38,539 nt of DNA from CAZQKE01 sp964593865. GTDB taxonomy: Bacteria > Chloroflexota > Anaerolineae > JAAYZQ01. The stretch spans positions 1 through 38,539 of the forward strand of contig CAZQKE010000049.1 of NCBI GenBank assembly GCA_964593865.1, in the 5' to 3' direction. The notes below the pieces were generated by a model. That model saw only the letters and a list, made by a program, of their open reading frames with translations. It ran no database searches and was not told the origin of the DNA. Shown here in pieces: positions 16,216 to 24,910 of the stretch. Positions within the stretch are counted from its first letter, which is position 1, and every line of letters starts with the position of its first letter. The position numbers and the translations under genes are program-made.

Positions 16216-17060
16216 GCGCAGAAACAACGCCCGATTTCGTCGTCGTCGGCCACGTCTGCCGGGACCTGCTACCCAACGGCCGCTACAGCCTGGGTGGATC
16301 GGTATCCTATGCCACGGCTACCGCCCAGCAAATGGGCTATCGGGTAGGCATCGTCACCAGCGCAGGGCCGGAACTGGACCTGGAAACGGCTTTCCCCGGC
16401 GCGGAGATCGTTTGTCATCCTTCGCCAGTGACGACGGTTTTTGAAAACATTTATCTCAACGGCGAACGCAAACAGTACCTCCACCAGCAGGCCGAGATCA
16501 TCACGGCGGAACATATTCCTCTCGCCTGGCGACGTGCGCCGGTGGCCTACATCGGCTCCATTGACCAGGAGATCGCCCCTGATGTCTTTGCTTGCTTTGC
16601 CCCCAACGTGCTGCTGGGGGTGATGCCCCAGGGCTTTTTCCGCCGCTGGGATGCAGACGGCCTGGTGCGCTTCACCGCTTGGGAACCGGGTGAGGAGATC
16701 CTGCGCTGCATTGATGTTCTGGTCATCAGCGAACAGGATGTGCCCGACCCCGAAGGATTGGCCCGCCGGTGGAACCGCTGGATCGACACCATCGTGATCA
16801 CCCGCGCAGCCCAAGGGGCAACCGTCTACCGGAACGGCGAACCCTGTCACTACCCCACCCGGCCCGCCCAGGAAGTGGACCCCACCGGCGCAGGAGATGT
16901 CTTTTCGGCAGCCTACCTGATCCGTCTCTCCGAGACGGGAGATCCTTGCCTGGCGGCCCACTTTGCCAACACCGTTGCTTCTTTCTCGGTAGAAGGGCGC
17001 GGCGTATCCAGCATCCCCTCCCGCCGACGGGTGGAAGAATACCTGGAAGTATGGTTATGA
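16212..17060 (+). CDS. PfkB family carbohydrate/nucleoside kinase
   Basis: A 282-residue ribokinase-like enzyme. An N-terminal glycine motif region, RYSLGGSVSYATATAQQMGY, precedes the C-terminal PfkB signature DPTGAGDVFSAAYL (residues 223-236), in which D229 is the catalytic base and the GAGD loop forms the anion hole. The phosphate acceptor is not deducible; the sequence is shorter and more divergent than ribokinase or fructokinase. The start is TTG at 16212, sharing TTGA with the radical SAM stop. The two are therefore translationally coupled and probably act on one pathway. Confidence 0.88.
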   Translation: MSAETTPDFVVVGHVCRDLLPNGRYSLGGSVSYATATAQQMGYRVGIVTSAGPELDLETAFPGAEIVCHPSPVTTVFENIYLNGERKQYLHQQAEIITAEHIPLAWRRAPVAYIGSIDQEIAPDVFACFAPNVLLGVMPQGFFRRWDADGLVRFTAWEPGEEILRCIDVLVISEQDVPDPEGLARRWNRWIDTIVITRAAQGATVYRNGEPCHYPTRPAQEVDPTGAGDVFSAAYLIRLSETGDPCLAAHFANTVASFSVEGRGVSSIPSRRRVEEYLEVWL

Positions 17061-17340
17061 TCGGATTGCACGCGGAAGCGGTCGCCGCGCCACGGCACAT
17101 GCCGTCGGCCTGCGCCGGCGGGAAGAAACCGCCGCCCCTACCGGAAGAACGACCCGAGAGCAGCCGGTGAGGACACTAAATCTAGCGTCTGAAGTGTGAC
17201 AGACCACAACATGTAGGCGGAGGACTGCCCGGCCCGCAAACTTGACAGAGATATTGAGAATGTTTGGGCTTTATGAAAAGTTATGGTAGAATAACGGCAG
17301 AGGGTGACGGCGCAGTGTGCATGTAGAAGGGAGAAATCTG
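17061..17340 (+). other. Intergenic region with the xer promoter
   Basis: No gene is seen. The small stem CGGCGG/CCGCCG (17116-17121 and 17129-17134) has no T-run. The promoter is TTGGGC (17264-17269), 17 bp, TAGAAT (17287-17292), with TATGG just before the -10 (TRTGN type). It starts transcription near 17299 for the xer-murJ unit. Confidence 0.6.
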
Positions 17341-18204
17341 ATGGAAGAGCAGATCCAGCAGTTCCTTGAGTACATCACAACGGAAAAAGGCTATTCGGCC
17401 AATACCCTGGCTGCCTACCGTAACGATCTATCCCAGTTCCTGGCCTTCGTGCGGCCCCGCGTTTCCTCATGGGAAGAGGTCACGCGCGAGACCATCATGG
17501 ACTATATCTCGGTGATGAAAGAGGAGCGGGAATACGCCTCCTCCACCGTGGCCCGCAAGGTAGCGGCCATCAAATCCTTCTTCCACTACTTGGTGGATAA
17601 GGGCGTGCTTCAAGACGACCCAACGGCCACATTGGATTCGCCCAAAGTCCGCAAACGGCTGCCCAAAGCCATCTCCCAGGAGGACCTGGAACGCCTGCTG
17701 AGCGAACCGGCCCGCGACCGGTCGCCCAAAGCCCTGCGAGACCGTGCCTTGCTGGAGATGCTATACGCCACCGGCTTGCGCGTCACCGAAGTCGTGACCC
17801 TCAACGTGGACGACGTGAACCTGGCCTCGGCGTCACTGCGGGTAGTGCGGCCCAAAGACGGCAAAGAACGGATCGTGCCCATCCGTGAGCGGGCCATTGA
17901 ACCGCTGCGCGACTATCTGGAACGAGGGCGCACCGCCCTCCTAAGCCGCCGCAACCCCGATGAACCGGCTCTCTTTTTGAACCATCGCGGCAAGCGACTG
18001 ACCCGCCAGGGGCTGTGGCTCATCGTCAAACATTATGTGCGGGAAGTGGGCATCCATGAGGAGGTAACTCCCCATACTTTGCGCCATACCTTCGCCGCCA
18101 GCCTGCTCGACACCAAAGCCGATCTAGAATACGTCCAGGAGATCCTGGGCCACGCCAGCATCTCGACGACCCAGATCTACACCCAGATTGAGCGCAAAGA
18201 GTAA
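17341..18204 (+). CDS. Site-specific tyrosine recombinase, XerC/XerD type
   Basis: A 287-residue integrase-family recombinase, probably resolving chromosome dimers at dif. The N-terminal SAM-like core-binding domain (residues 1 to about 85, TEKGYSANTLAAYRNDL) precedes the catalytic domain. Active-site residues are R147 (TGLRVTE), K172 (RPKDGKER), H245 and R248 (HTLRHTFA), H271 (GHASIST) and nucleophile Y280 (IYTQI). The full complement and length match cellular Xer proteins rather than phage integrases. The ATG at 17341 has GGGAG nine bases upstream; an earlier in-frame start at 17317 lacks one. It heads a five-gene plus-strand run to murJ. No dif-like site was recognised in the window. Confidence 0.93.
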   Translation: MEEQIQQFLEYITTEKGYSANTLAAYRNDLSQFLAFVRPRVSSWEEVTRETIMDYISVMKEEREYASSTVARKVAAIKSFFHYLVDKGVLQDDPTATLDSPKVRKRLPKAISQEDLERLLSEPARDRSPKALRDRALLEMLYATGLRVTEVVTLNVDDVNLASASLRVVRPKDGKERIVPIRERAIEPLRDYLERGRTALLSRRNPDEPALFLNHRGKRLTRQGLWLIVKHYVREVGIHEEVTPHTLRHTFAASLLDTKADLEYVQEILGHASISTTQIYTQIERKE

Positions 18205-18242
18205 CAACCCCACTTCCCACATCCGGTTGGGTGGAGGCAACC

Positions 18243-19061
18243 ATGGGCTATATTGAAAACATCATGGGCGATCAGGAACAGGTGGTCTATCGCACCCACC
18301 GTCACATCATCGTCCTCGTGGGGCGGGTGCTCGGTTCCCTCTTTGCCTTTATCGTCTTTGTGGCGGTCGGCCTGGCCCTCTTGCTCCCACCGGAGGGCCG
18401 GGAAGGCGATCAAATCCGCTTTTACGTGGGCTTGATCGCCCTGGGCAGCCTGGTGATGCCCCTCTACCTCGTCGTCTCGGCCTGGATCCGGGGGCTGCGC
18501 GGTCGGGAGTTTATCGGGGCCATCTGGCGGGCAGCCCTGGCCGGGTTGGCGATCTTGATCGTCGCCTTGCTCCTCATGTTCTCCCCCGGCCTCAAGGCTG
18601 TGGGCTGGATCGCCATCGTCCTGGCCGCCATCCCCCTCGTGGAAACGGTGCGTACCGTGGCCGATTGGTTGAACGAACAGTACATCATCACCAACCGACG
18701 GGTGGTGGAGGTGCGGGGCATCATCAACAAGCATGTCCGCGATTCGGCCCTGGAAAAGGTCAACGATGTGGACATGACCCAATCCCTGGTGGGCCGTTTG
18801 CTGGGCTACGGCACGGTCCAAATCATCACCGGCTCCGACATCGGCGTCAACATGTTCCGACGCATCTCCAACCCCGCACGTTTCAAACGGGAAATGTTGA
18901 ACGCCAAAGAACGGCTGCACGCTTCCACCAGGATACCGTCCGAAAGTGAAGAAGCATCTATCACGGACCTCATCGCCGAGCTGGACGACCTGCGGCAGAA
19001 GGGTGTGCTGACCGAAGAAGAATTCCAGGCGAAAAAGGCAGAACTGCTGGCCAGGCTGTAA
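18243..19061 (+). CDS. PH domain membrane protein with C-terminal SHOCT motif
   Basis: A 272-residue protein. About four hydrophobic helices lie between residues 25 and 140. A bacterial PH (bPH2/DUF304) domain follows, with NEQYIITNRRVVEVRGIINK and VNDVDMTQSLVGRLLGYGTV. A final SHOCT helix pair, LDDLRQKGVLTEEEFQAKKAELL, often marks oligomerisation or stress-linked proteins. No enzymatic role is known. The ATG at 18243 follows GGTGGAGG by six bases. It lies between xer and punA with 38-50 bp gaps. Confidence 0.88.
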   Translation: MGYIENIMGDQEQVVYRTHRHIIVLVGRVLGSLFAFIVFVAVGLALLLPPEGREGDQIRFYVGLIALGSLVMPLYLVVSAWIRGLRGREFIGAIWRAALAGLAILIVALLLMFSPGLKAVGWIAIVLAAIPLVETVRTVADWLNEQYIITNRRVVEVRGIINKHVRDSALEKVNDVDMTQSLVGRLLGYGTVQIITGSDIGVNMFRRISNPARFKREMLNAKERLHASTRIPSESEEASITDLIAELDDLRQKGVLTEEEFQAKKAELLARL

Positions 19062-19111
19062 CCTCCGCGCCGTTCGCCTGTTCCGACAAACGGCATCCTT
19101 TGGAGAAACAA

Positions 19112-19966
19112 ATGGGAACCTACTACCGACGAAAAGATTTTGAAAAAGCAGCAGAGTTCATCAGAGCACGGACGGAGCAACAACCCCGCATCGGCCTGAT
19201 TTTGGGATCGGGATTGAACCCTCTGGCCGAAGCGGTGGAGGCCGATGCAACGATCCCTTACGGCGACATCCCCAATTTCCCTACACCCTCCGTAGAAGGA
19301 CACCGGGGCCGCCTGCTCGTGGGCCGCTTGGAGGGCGCGTCGGTGATGGTCATGCAGGGCCGGGTCCATTTCTACGAAGGCTATCCCATCCAACAAATCG
19401 TCTTCCCGGTGCGGGTGATGCAGGTCATGGGCGTCGAAACACTGATCGTGACCAACGCTGCCGGGGGACTGAACCCCGACTTTCGCCCCGGTGACCTGAT
19501 GCTCATCTCCGATCACATCAACCTGATGGGCATGACCGGCAACAACCCCCTCTTCGGCCCCAACGATCCCAGCCTGGGGCCGCGCTTCCCCGACATGTCC
19601 CGCGCCTACGACCCGGAGCTGCGCCGTATCGCCCGTCGCGTCGCCCAAGAGCACGACCTGCCGCTGCACGAAGGGGTGTACGTCGGACTATCCGGCCCCT
19701 CCTTTGAAACGCCCGCCGAGATCCGCTTTCTGCGCCTTATCGGTGCCGATGCCGTGGGCATGTCCACCACGCCGGAGGTGACGGTCGCCCGCCACGGCGG
19801 ATTGCGGGTGCTGGGCATCTCCGGCATCAGCAACGTCGCCCAACCTACTCCCGACCCGGACCGGGAAACGACTCACGAAGAGGTCCTGGAAGCCGGAAAA
19901 CTGATCGTCCCCCGCCTGACGACGTTGATCCGGGGGGTGTTGGCCCGGCTCAATGCCCGGTCCTGA
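19112..19966 (+). CDS. punA: Purine-nucleoside phosphorylase (trimeric, class II PNP)
   Basis: A 284-residue enzyme that splits inosine/guanosine with phosphate to a free base and ribose-1-phosphate in purine salvage. Conserved blocks are GLILGSGLNPLAEAV (phosphate loop), QGRVHFYEGY, VTNAAGGLN, VYVGLSGPSFETPAEIR, GMSTTPEV and GISGISN. The conserved SN near the base-binding site is the form seen in 6-oxopurine PNPs. MTAP is a related family and less likely from these blocks. The ATG at 19112 has TTTGGAG eight bases upstream. It is part of the xer-murJ run. Confidence 0.94.
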   Translation: MGTYYRRKDFEKAAEFIRARTEQQPRIGLILGSGLNPLAEAVEADATIPYGDIPNFPTPSVEGHRGRLLVGRLEGASVMVMQGRVHFYEGYPIQQIVFPVRVMQVMGVETLIVTNAAGGLNPDFRPGDLMLISDHINLMGMTGNNPLFGPNDPSLGPRFPDMSRAYDPELRRIARRVAQEHDLPLHEGVYVGLSGPSFETPAEIRFLRLIGADAVGMSTTPEVTVARHGGLRVLGISGISNVAQPTPDPDRETTHEEVLEAGKLIVPRLTTLIRGVLARLNARS

Positions 19967-20034
19967 ACGGCGAAGGTTTCTCCCATGTTTCTCTTGTGCC
20001 CTGGATTTTAGTCTCGCCCGTATTGGAGTAATTG

Positions 20035-20784
20035 ATGGAAGAGGTGCGGCAGACTGTTGCGGATTATCAGTGGTGGCTCTACGCCCTTTTGGGCGCATTG
20101 CTGATGTTTTACCTGTGGCGTGCGTTGGCCGCCCGGCGGGAAGCAGCCCGCGCGCTTTTCAAGTTGGAACGGGAACAGGCCCAAGGGCGTTACAGCCGCA
20201 ATGTGTCGGTCATGGTGATCATCCTGATCCTGATGGCCGCCGTGTTCATCTTGAGCAACCCGGTCCTGCCGCCCTTTGCGCCGGAGCCGACCGCCGCTCC
20301 GACGCCCACCGAGACGACCGGGCCGCTGGCCGAACCGACGCTCACCTACACCCCTCCGCCGCCGACCATCACCCCCACCCCCCGGCCCACAAAAACACGA
20401 CGGCCCCGGCCCGCCCGCCCCACCCCCACCTCCGACACCGCGGTCACCCCAACGCCGGCCGTCCACCCGCCCAACTGTCCCAATCCCGGTGTGCGCATCA
20501 CCGCACCGGGAGTCAACCAGGTCATCCGGGGCAACTTTGCCGTGCGGGGCGTAGCCAACATCGCCAACTTCCAGTACTACAAAATTGAGGTAGGGCAAGG
20601 CCCCAACCCCGGCCAATGGACCGTGGTCGGGCAACTGCACTATGCCCCTGTGAACGGCGGCGTGCTGGAAACCTTCAACAGCGGGGCCTACCCTCCCGGC
20701 ATCTACACCCTGCGCCTGGTCGTCGTAGACCAAACCGGCAACTACCCCGAACCCTGTCGGGTAACGGTCAACGTCCAACGCTGA
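20035..20784 (+). CDS. Membrane-anchored protein with Pro/Thr linker and Ig-like domain
   Basis: A 249-residue protein that I do not recognise as a named family. There are two hydrophobic segments (about residues 13-30 and 58-77) with a basic, helical cytoplasmic loop between them (REAARALFKLEREQAQG). A long Pro/Thr/Ala-rich linker (about 80-140) then leads to a compact C-terminal domain (CPNPGVRITAPGVNQVI ... GIYTLRLVVVDQTGNYPEPC). That domain looks like an extracellular beta-sandwich with two cysteines near its ends. The arrangement suggests a surface sensor or scaffold. The same anchor-linker-Ig plan recurs in the FHA protein at 34791. It is followed by murJ after 15 bp. Confidence 0.75.
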   Translation: MEEVRQTVADYQWWLYALLGALLMFYLWRALAARREAARALFKLEREQAQGRYSRNVSVMVIILILMAAVFILSNPVLPPFAPEPTAAPTPTETTGPLAEPTLTYTPPPPTITPTPRPTKTRRPRPARPTPTSDTAVTPTPAVHPPNCPNPGVRITAPGVNQVIRGNFAVRGVANIANFQYYKIEVGQGPNPGQWTVVGQLHYAPVNGGVLETFNSGAYPPGIYTLRLVVVDQTGNYPEPCRVTVNVQR

Positions 20785-20799
20785 GCCGGACCAGCCCCT

Positions 20800-22392
20800 G
20801 TGGAAGCAAACACCTCTCCCTCCGCCAAAACCGAAGGAGGTCGCATTGCCCGCTCGGCGGGCATCCTGGCCATGGGGAGCATCGTCAGCCGCCTGCTGGG
20901 CCTGATCCGCGAGCAGATCATCGCCTACTTTTTCGGGGCCAGCGGCCTGGTGAGCGCCTTTGGCGTTGCTTCCATCCTGCCCAACATGATCTACGAAATG
21001 CTCATCGGCGGGATGCTCAGCGCGGCACTGGTCCCCGTCTTTAGCCAGGTGCGGGAACAGGAGGGAAACGAGGCCCTGTGGGGCCTTTTCAGCCGGGTGA
21101 TCAGCCTCATCGCCGTCATCCTGGGAGCCATCGTCCTCCTGCTGGAACTGCTGGCCCCCCAGATCGCCTGGTTGATGGGCGGCGGCTTTGGCCCCGAACT
21201 GCTGGCCGTCCTGACGCGCATGATCCGCCTCATCGCGCCGGGGGTGATCTTTTTCGGCCTTTCGGGCGTGGTGACCGGCCTGCTCTACACCCTCAAACGC
21301 TTTACCTACCCGGCCTTTGGCGCAGCCGTTTTCAACCTGGGGACCATCATCGCCGTCCCCCTGCTGGCCGGTCACATTGACGCTTACAGCCTGACCGTCG
21401 GCGTCGTCCTCGGCTCCATCCTGCAACTTTTGATCCAAACGCCGGACCTGCGCGGCGTGCGCCTCCGCTTCCACCTGGACCTGCGCCACCCGGCCTTGCG
21501 CCGAATTTTTGTTCTCTACCTGCCCATCGCCTTTGGGTTGCTGGTCAGCAACATCCAGATCATCATTGACCGTCGCTTGGCTTCGGGCACGGGGGAAAGC
21601 AGTATCGCTTGGATGCGCGATGCCACCATCCTGATCCAACTGCCTCACGGCCTGGTGGCCGTCGCCATCTCCCTGGCCGTACTGCCCACCCTTTCCCAAT
21701 TCAGCGCAATGGGCGACGGGGAAGGATTCCGCCGGACGCTGGGGCAGGGGCTGCGGCTGGTGCTCACCCTGATCATCCCGGCCACCCTGGGCTTGCTGGT
21801 CCTGGCCGAGCCGCTCATCGGCCTGATCTTTGAGCGGGGCGCATTCACCGCCCAGGATACCTTTTGGACCGCCTGGGCGTTGCGCTACTACCTGCTGGGC
21901 TTGGTCTTTGCGTCCATTGATTGGCCTCTGAACTATGCGTTCTACGCCCGGCAAAATACCCTCACCCCCGCCCTGGTCGGCGTGCTGAGCGTGGGCCTCT
22001 ACCTGGTCGTTGCCCTGCTCCTGGTCGGCCCCTTGGGGATGCTGGGCCTGGTCCTGGCCGATTCGGCCAAGCATTTCGGCCATGCTACGACCATGCTTTT
22101 CCTGACCCGGCGGCGGATCGGGAAGCTAAGGGACATGCAACTGGGCATCACGGCGGCCAAAGCTTCCCTGGCCGCTGCAGCAATGGCCGCGGCGATGAGC
22201 CTGGCGTTGACCGTCATCGGCCGCTTGGGAATCGGCGGACAGATGGAACGGCTGGTCGCCGTGGGCGCGGCGGGAGGGCTAGGAGCGGCCATTTACCTGG
22301 CAATGACCACCTGGCTGCGACTGGAAGAAGTGCGTTTACTCTACGACCAGGTGCGCCGACGAATCGGCAGAGGACAAGACATCGCTCAATAG
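20800..22392 (+). CDS. murJ: Lipid II flippase MurJ
   Basis: A 530-residue MOP-superfamily membrane protein that flips lipid II across the inner membrane for peptidoglycan synthesis. It begins with the conserved MurJ block SIVSRLLGLIREQIIAYFFG followed by ASGLVSAFGVASILPNM and FSQ. About 14 hydrophobic segments follow, with internal blocks PHGLVAVAISLAVLPTLSQ and ERGAFTAQDT that are highly characteristic. The start is GTG at 20800, 15 bp after the previous stop, with only a weak ribosome-binding site. It is the last gene of the run; a new promoter follows within 30 bp. Confidence 0.95.
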   Translation: MEANTSPSAKTEGGRIARSAGILAMGSIVSRLLGLIREQIIAYFFGASGLVSAFGVASILPNMIYEMLIGGMLSAALVPVFSQVREQEGNEALWGLFSRVISLIAVILGAIVLLLELLAPQIAWLMGGGFGPELLAVLTRMIRLIAPGVIFFGLSGVVTGLLYTLKRFTYPAFGAAVFNLGTIIAVPLLAGHIDAYSLTVGVVLGSILQLLIQTPDLRGVRLRFHLDLRHPALRRIFVLYLPIAFGLLVSNIQIIIDRRLASGTGESSIAWMRDATILIQLPHGLVAVAISLAVLPTLSQFSAMGDGEGFRRTLGQGLRLVLTLIIPATLGLLVLAEPLIGLIFERGAFTAQDTFWTAWALRYYLLGLVFASIDWPLNYAFYARQNTLTPALVGVLSVGLYLVVALLLVGPLGMLGLVLADSAKHFGHATTMLFLTRRRIGKLRDMQLGITAAKASLAAAAMAAAMSLALTVIGRLGIGGQMERLVAVGAAGGLGAAIYLAMTTWLRLEEVRLLYDQVRRRIGRGQDIAQ

Positions 22393-22416
22393 CGGACGGG
22401 CAGCAGGCACGCGAAA

Positions 22417-22445
22417 TTGTCCAGACGCAGCGGTTGTGCTATAAT
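22417..22445 (+). promoter_or_regulatory. Promoter of the XRE-kinase-TPR-ruvA unit
   Basis: TTGTCC (22417-22422), 17 bp, TATAAT (22440-22445), with TGTGC immediately before the -10 (TRTGN extended -10). The leader is about 40 nt and ends in GGAGG at 22480-22484. Confidence 0.75.
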
Positions 22446-22491
22446 GACCGATGTCTAATTGTGTAGTCCTCATGTTTTTGGAGGAAATATG

Positions 22492-23172
22492 ATGGAAGCA
22501 TCACAGGCAATCGCCATCCGCAACCGAATCATCGGCATTTTGGTCAAGCGTGCCCGCCTGCGGGCGGGCAAGAGCCAACGGGAATGCGCCGCTTTCTTGG
22601 GATGCACACCCTTTACCTTTGGGCAGTACGAAAAAGGACTGAAGGGCTTTTCCCTGCCCCAGTTGGAAGCCCTGGCCTATTTTCTCGACGTTCCCGCCCC
22701 GAGCCTTTGGGACGATCAATACCCGGAACCGGCTCCGACCGACACACCGGACCTGCCTATGGAGCAGCTGATGCTCCTGCGCCGCAAAATCCTGGCCGTG
22801 CAATTCCGCCAATGCCGTCAGGCTGCGGGCTACACCCAGCGGGAGATCGGCGAACTTTTGGGCCGCTCGGCCCACATCGTCTCTCAATATGAACGGGGCA
22901 AACGGGACATCCCTTTGGCCGAATTGGAGATCGTGGCCGAGCAATGCGGCAAAGCACTAGAAGACTTTGTAGACGAAGATACAATTCCTCTCGGCCCGGC
23001 CCAACAAGAACGCCAGATGCTGGCACGTCTGAACGAACTGCCCGACGATGTCCGGGCGTTTGTTTTGAACCCGACAAACGCCCTCTACCTGCGGATCGCC
23101 ATGCTGCTCAGCGTCCTCCAGGCCGACGATCTGCGCCGCATCGCCGAGACGATCCTGGACATTACCTACTAA
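22492..23172 (+). CDS. Tandem XRE-family helix-turn-helix regulator
   Basis: A 226-residue protein with two Cro/C1-type helix-turn-helix domains. The first is at about residues 14-68 (RLRAGKSQRECAAFLGCTP, FGQYEKGLKGFSLPQLEALA). The second is at about 90-146 (CRQAAGYTQREIGELLGRS, VSQYERGKRDIPLAELEIVA). The last 70 residues (LARLNELPDDVRAFVLNP and on) are helical and of unknown function. Two ATGs occur in a row; the second, at 22492, sits seven bases after GGAGG and is preferred, but 22489 is possible. The histidine kinase begins one base after its stop. It probably binds tandem operator half-sites, with unknown targets. Confidence 0.85.
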   Translation: MEASQAIAIRNRIIGILVKRARLRAGKSQRECAAFLGCTPFTFGQYEKGLKGFSLPQLEALAYFLDVPAPSLWDDQYPEPAPTDTPDLPMEQLMLLRRKILAVQFRQCRQAAGYTQREIGELLGRSAHIVSQYERGKRDIPLAELEIVAEQCGKALEDFVDEDTIPLGPAQQERQMLARLNELPDDVRAFVLNPTNALYLRIAMLLSVLQADDLRRIAETILDITY

Positions 23173-23173
23173 A

Positions 23174-24892
23174 ATGTCAAAAGCAAATGGCGCAAGAAAC
23201 AAGGTGAAAGTGAACGACAACGCTGCCCTGTTGGCCGGCAACCTCCGTTGCCTGGAATATTTCCTGGCCCTGCAGGCCCACCGCGAGCCGCAAGGGTTGG
23301 CCCAAGAGGCCCTATCCATTCTGCTCCGGGATTTTGGGGCGGTGGCCGGCTCACTGCTTTATGTGGATCAGCCCCCCCTGCATGTGCGCTTGGGCACTCT
23401 TCCCGCCCCCGTCACCGCCCATTTGGACCAATGGGAAAAGAGCATCAAGGATCGCATTACCGCCGGGCCGTGGCACATCGCCTCGGAAAAGGCCCTGCCA
23501 CCCGCCTTGCAGCCCATCGCCCAGACCAACCACATAGCCCTCTATTCCCTCATCCTCAACAAGCAACGGGTTGTCGGCTCCATCGGCCTGATCTTCCCAC
23601 AAGGGCAGGTTCCCAGCGGCAAGGAACGTCTCCTACTGAGCCTTTTCCTGCGGGCCATCGGCAATGCCGTTCAGATCATCAGCGAGCTGACCATCACCCG
23701 AGAACGGCTGAGCCAGCTCAGCCTCTTCTACCAGGTGGCCCAGTCTATGGCCTCCACCCTGGATCTGTCTAAGGTGCTGGACGACACAACACAGCTGGCG
23801 ACCGCCGTCCTCGATGCCAGCGTCGTGGCCCTGATGCTGGTAGACGAAAAGAACCAAGAACTGGTCTTTGAATATGCCTCCGGCGAGATGGGCCGGATGC
23901 TGCGCAAACAACGAACTCCCCTGGGAGAAGGGATCGCCGGCTGGGTCGCGACTCACGGCGAACCGGTGCTGGCCAACAACGCCCGTGAGGATCCGCGCTT
24001 TAGCGACAAGGTGGATACACGCACCGGTTTCCTCACCCGTTCTATCGTTTGCGCCCCAATTCAGATAAGGGGCAAAGTGATCGGCGTCCTGGAGGCCCTC
24101 AACAAACGCAACGAACAGGGCTTCGACGAAGAGGACCTGCGGCTCATCGTCACCACGGCGAACCAGGCCGCTTTGGCCATCGAGAATGCCCGCCTTTATC
24201 AAAGCCTGCGCGACGAGCGGGACCGGATCATCCAGGCCCAGGAGAACGTGCGACGCCAAGTCGCCCGCAACCTGCACGACGGAACCGTCCAGTTCCTTTC
24301 GGCGATCTCAATGGGCATCGACCATCTGGAACGACTGCTCAAGGTCAAGCCGGAAGCCGCCCTGGCCGAGCTGGATGCCCTGCGCAAGCTCACCCACCAA
24401 GCAACCAGGCAGGCCCGTCTGGCCCTTTTTGAGCTGCGCCCCCTGATCCTGGAGACCCAGGGGTTAGGCCCTGCCCTGGAAGCCTACGTCGAACAGTTGC
24501 AAAATAGCGAACCCTTCAACGTCCACCTGGAGATGGAAGGGGAGCTGCCGGAGATGGACAAGTCGGTCGAGGCCACCATCTTTGCCATCGTCCAGGAGGC
24601 CGTGACCAACGCGAAAAAACATGCCGACGCCCAGGATGTGTGGCTGCGCCTTTCCGTAGAAGGCGATTGGCTGAAACTGATCATTGAGGACAACGGTAAA
24701 GGCTTTGACACGGCAGAAATCGAGGAGAAATATGACCGCCTGGGCAGCATCGGCCTGCTGAACATGCGGGAACGGGCGGAGCTGATTGACGGTCACATCC
24801 AAATAGCATCGAACCCCCACCCGCCCAATACGGGTACACGGGTGACCTTGCACGTTCCCATCCGTCTGCCGTCGGGTGGACCCAAACAGTAA
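23174..24892 (+). CDS. GAF-domain sensor histidine kinase, NarL/DegS-type (HisKA_3)
   Basis: A 572-residue cytoplasmic sensor kinase with no membrane helices. A GAF-like domain (about residues 20-190) is followed by a clear GAF (about 195-345: LSLFYQVAQSMASTLDL, PLGEGIAGWVATHGEPV, FDEEDLRLI). The HisKA_3 phosphoacceptor is H368 in RNLHDGTVQFLS. The HATPase domain has the N-box around N479 (VQEAVTNAKKH) and the G-box DNGKGFD. Kinases of this type phosphorylate LuxR/NarL-type regulators, yet no receiver-domain gene is adjacent. The ATG is one base after the XRE gene, so the two are cotranslated; whether they interact functionally is unknown. Confidence 0.93.
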   Translation: MSKANGARNKVKVNDNAALLAGNLRCLEYFLALQAHREPQGLAQEALSILLRDFGAVAGSLLYVDQPPLHVRLGTLPAPVTAHLDQWEKSIKDRITAGPWHIASEKALPPALQPIAQTNHIALYSLILNKQRVVGSIGLIFPQGQVPSGKERLLLSLFLRAIGNAVQIISELTITRERLSQLSLFYQVAQSMASTLDLSKVLDDTTQLATAVLDASVVALMLVDEKNQELVFEYASGEMGRMLRKQRTPLGEGIAGWVATHGEPVLANNAREDPRFSDKVDTRTGFLTRSIVCAPIQIRGKVIGVLEALNKRNEQGFDEEDLRLIVTTANQAALAIENARLYQSLRDERDRIIQAQENVRRQVARNLHDGTVQFLSAISMGIDHLERLLKVKPEAALAELDALRKLTHQATRQARLALFELRPLILETQGLGPALEAYVEQLQNSEPFNVHLEMEGELPEMDKSVEATIFAIVQEAVTNAKKHADAQDVWLRLSVEGDWLKLIIEDNGKGFDTAEIEEKYDRLGSIGLLNMRERAELIDGHIQIASNPHPPNTGTRVTLHVPIRLPSGGPKQ

Positions 24893-24910
24893 TCAACGCA
24901 GGAGGAAAAG

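Noticed and set aside
17116..17134. CGGCGG/CCGCCG stem after the PfkB kinase as a terminator
   Set aside because: Only 6 bp with no T-run; common by chance at this GC content.
17242..17247. TTGACA upstream of xer as a -35 box
   Set aside because: No acceptable -10 occurs 16-18 bp downstream. The TTGGGC/TAGAAT pair at 17264-17292 fits better.
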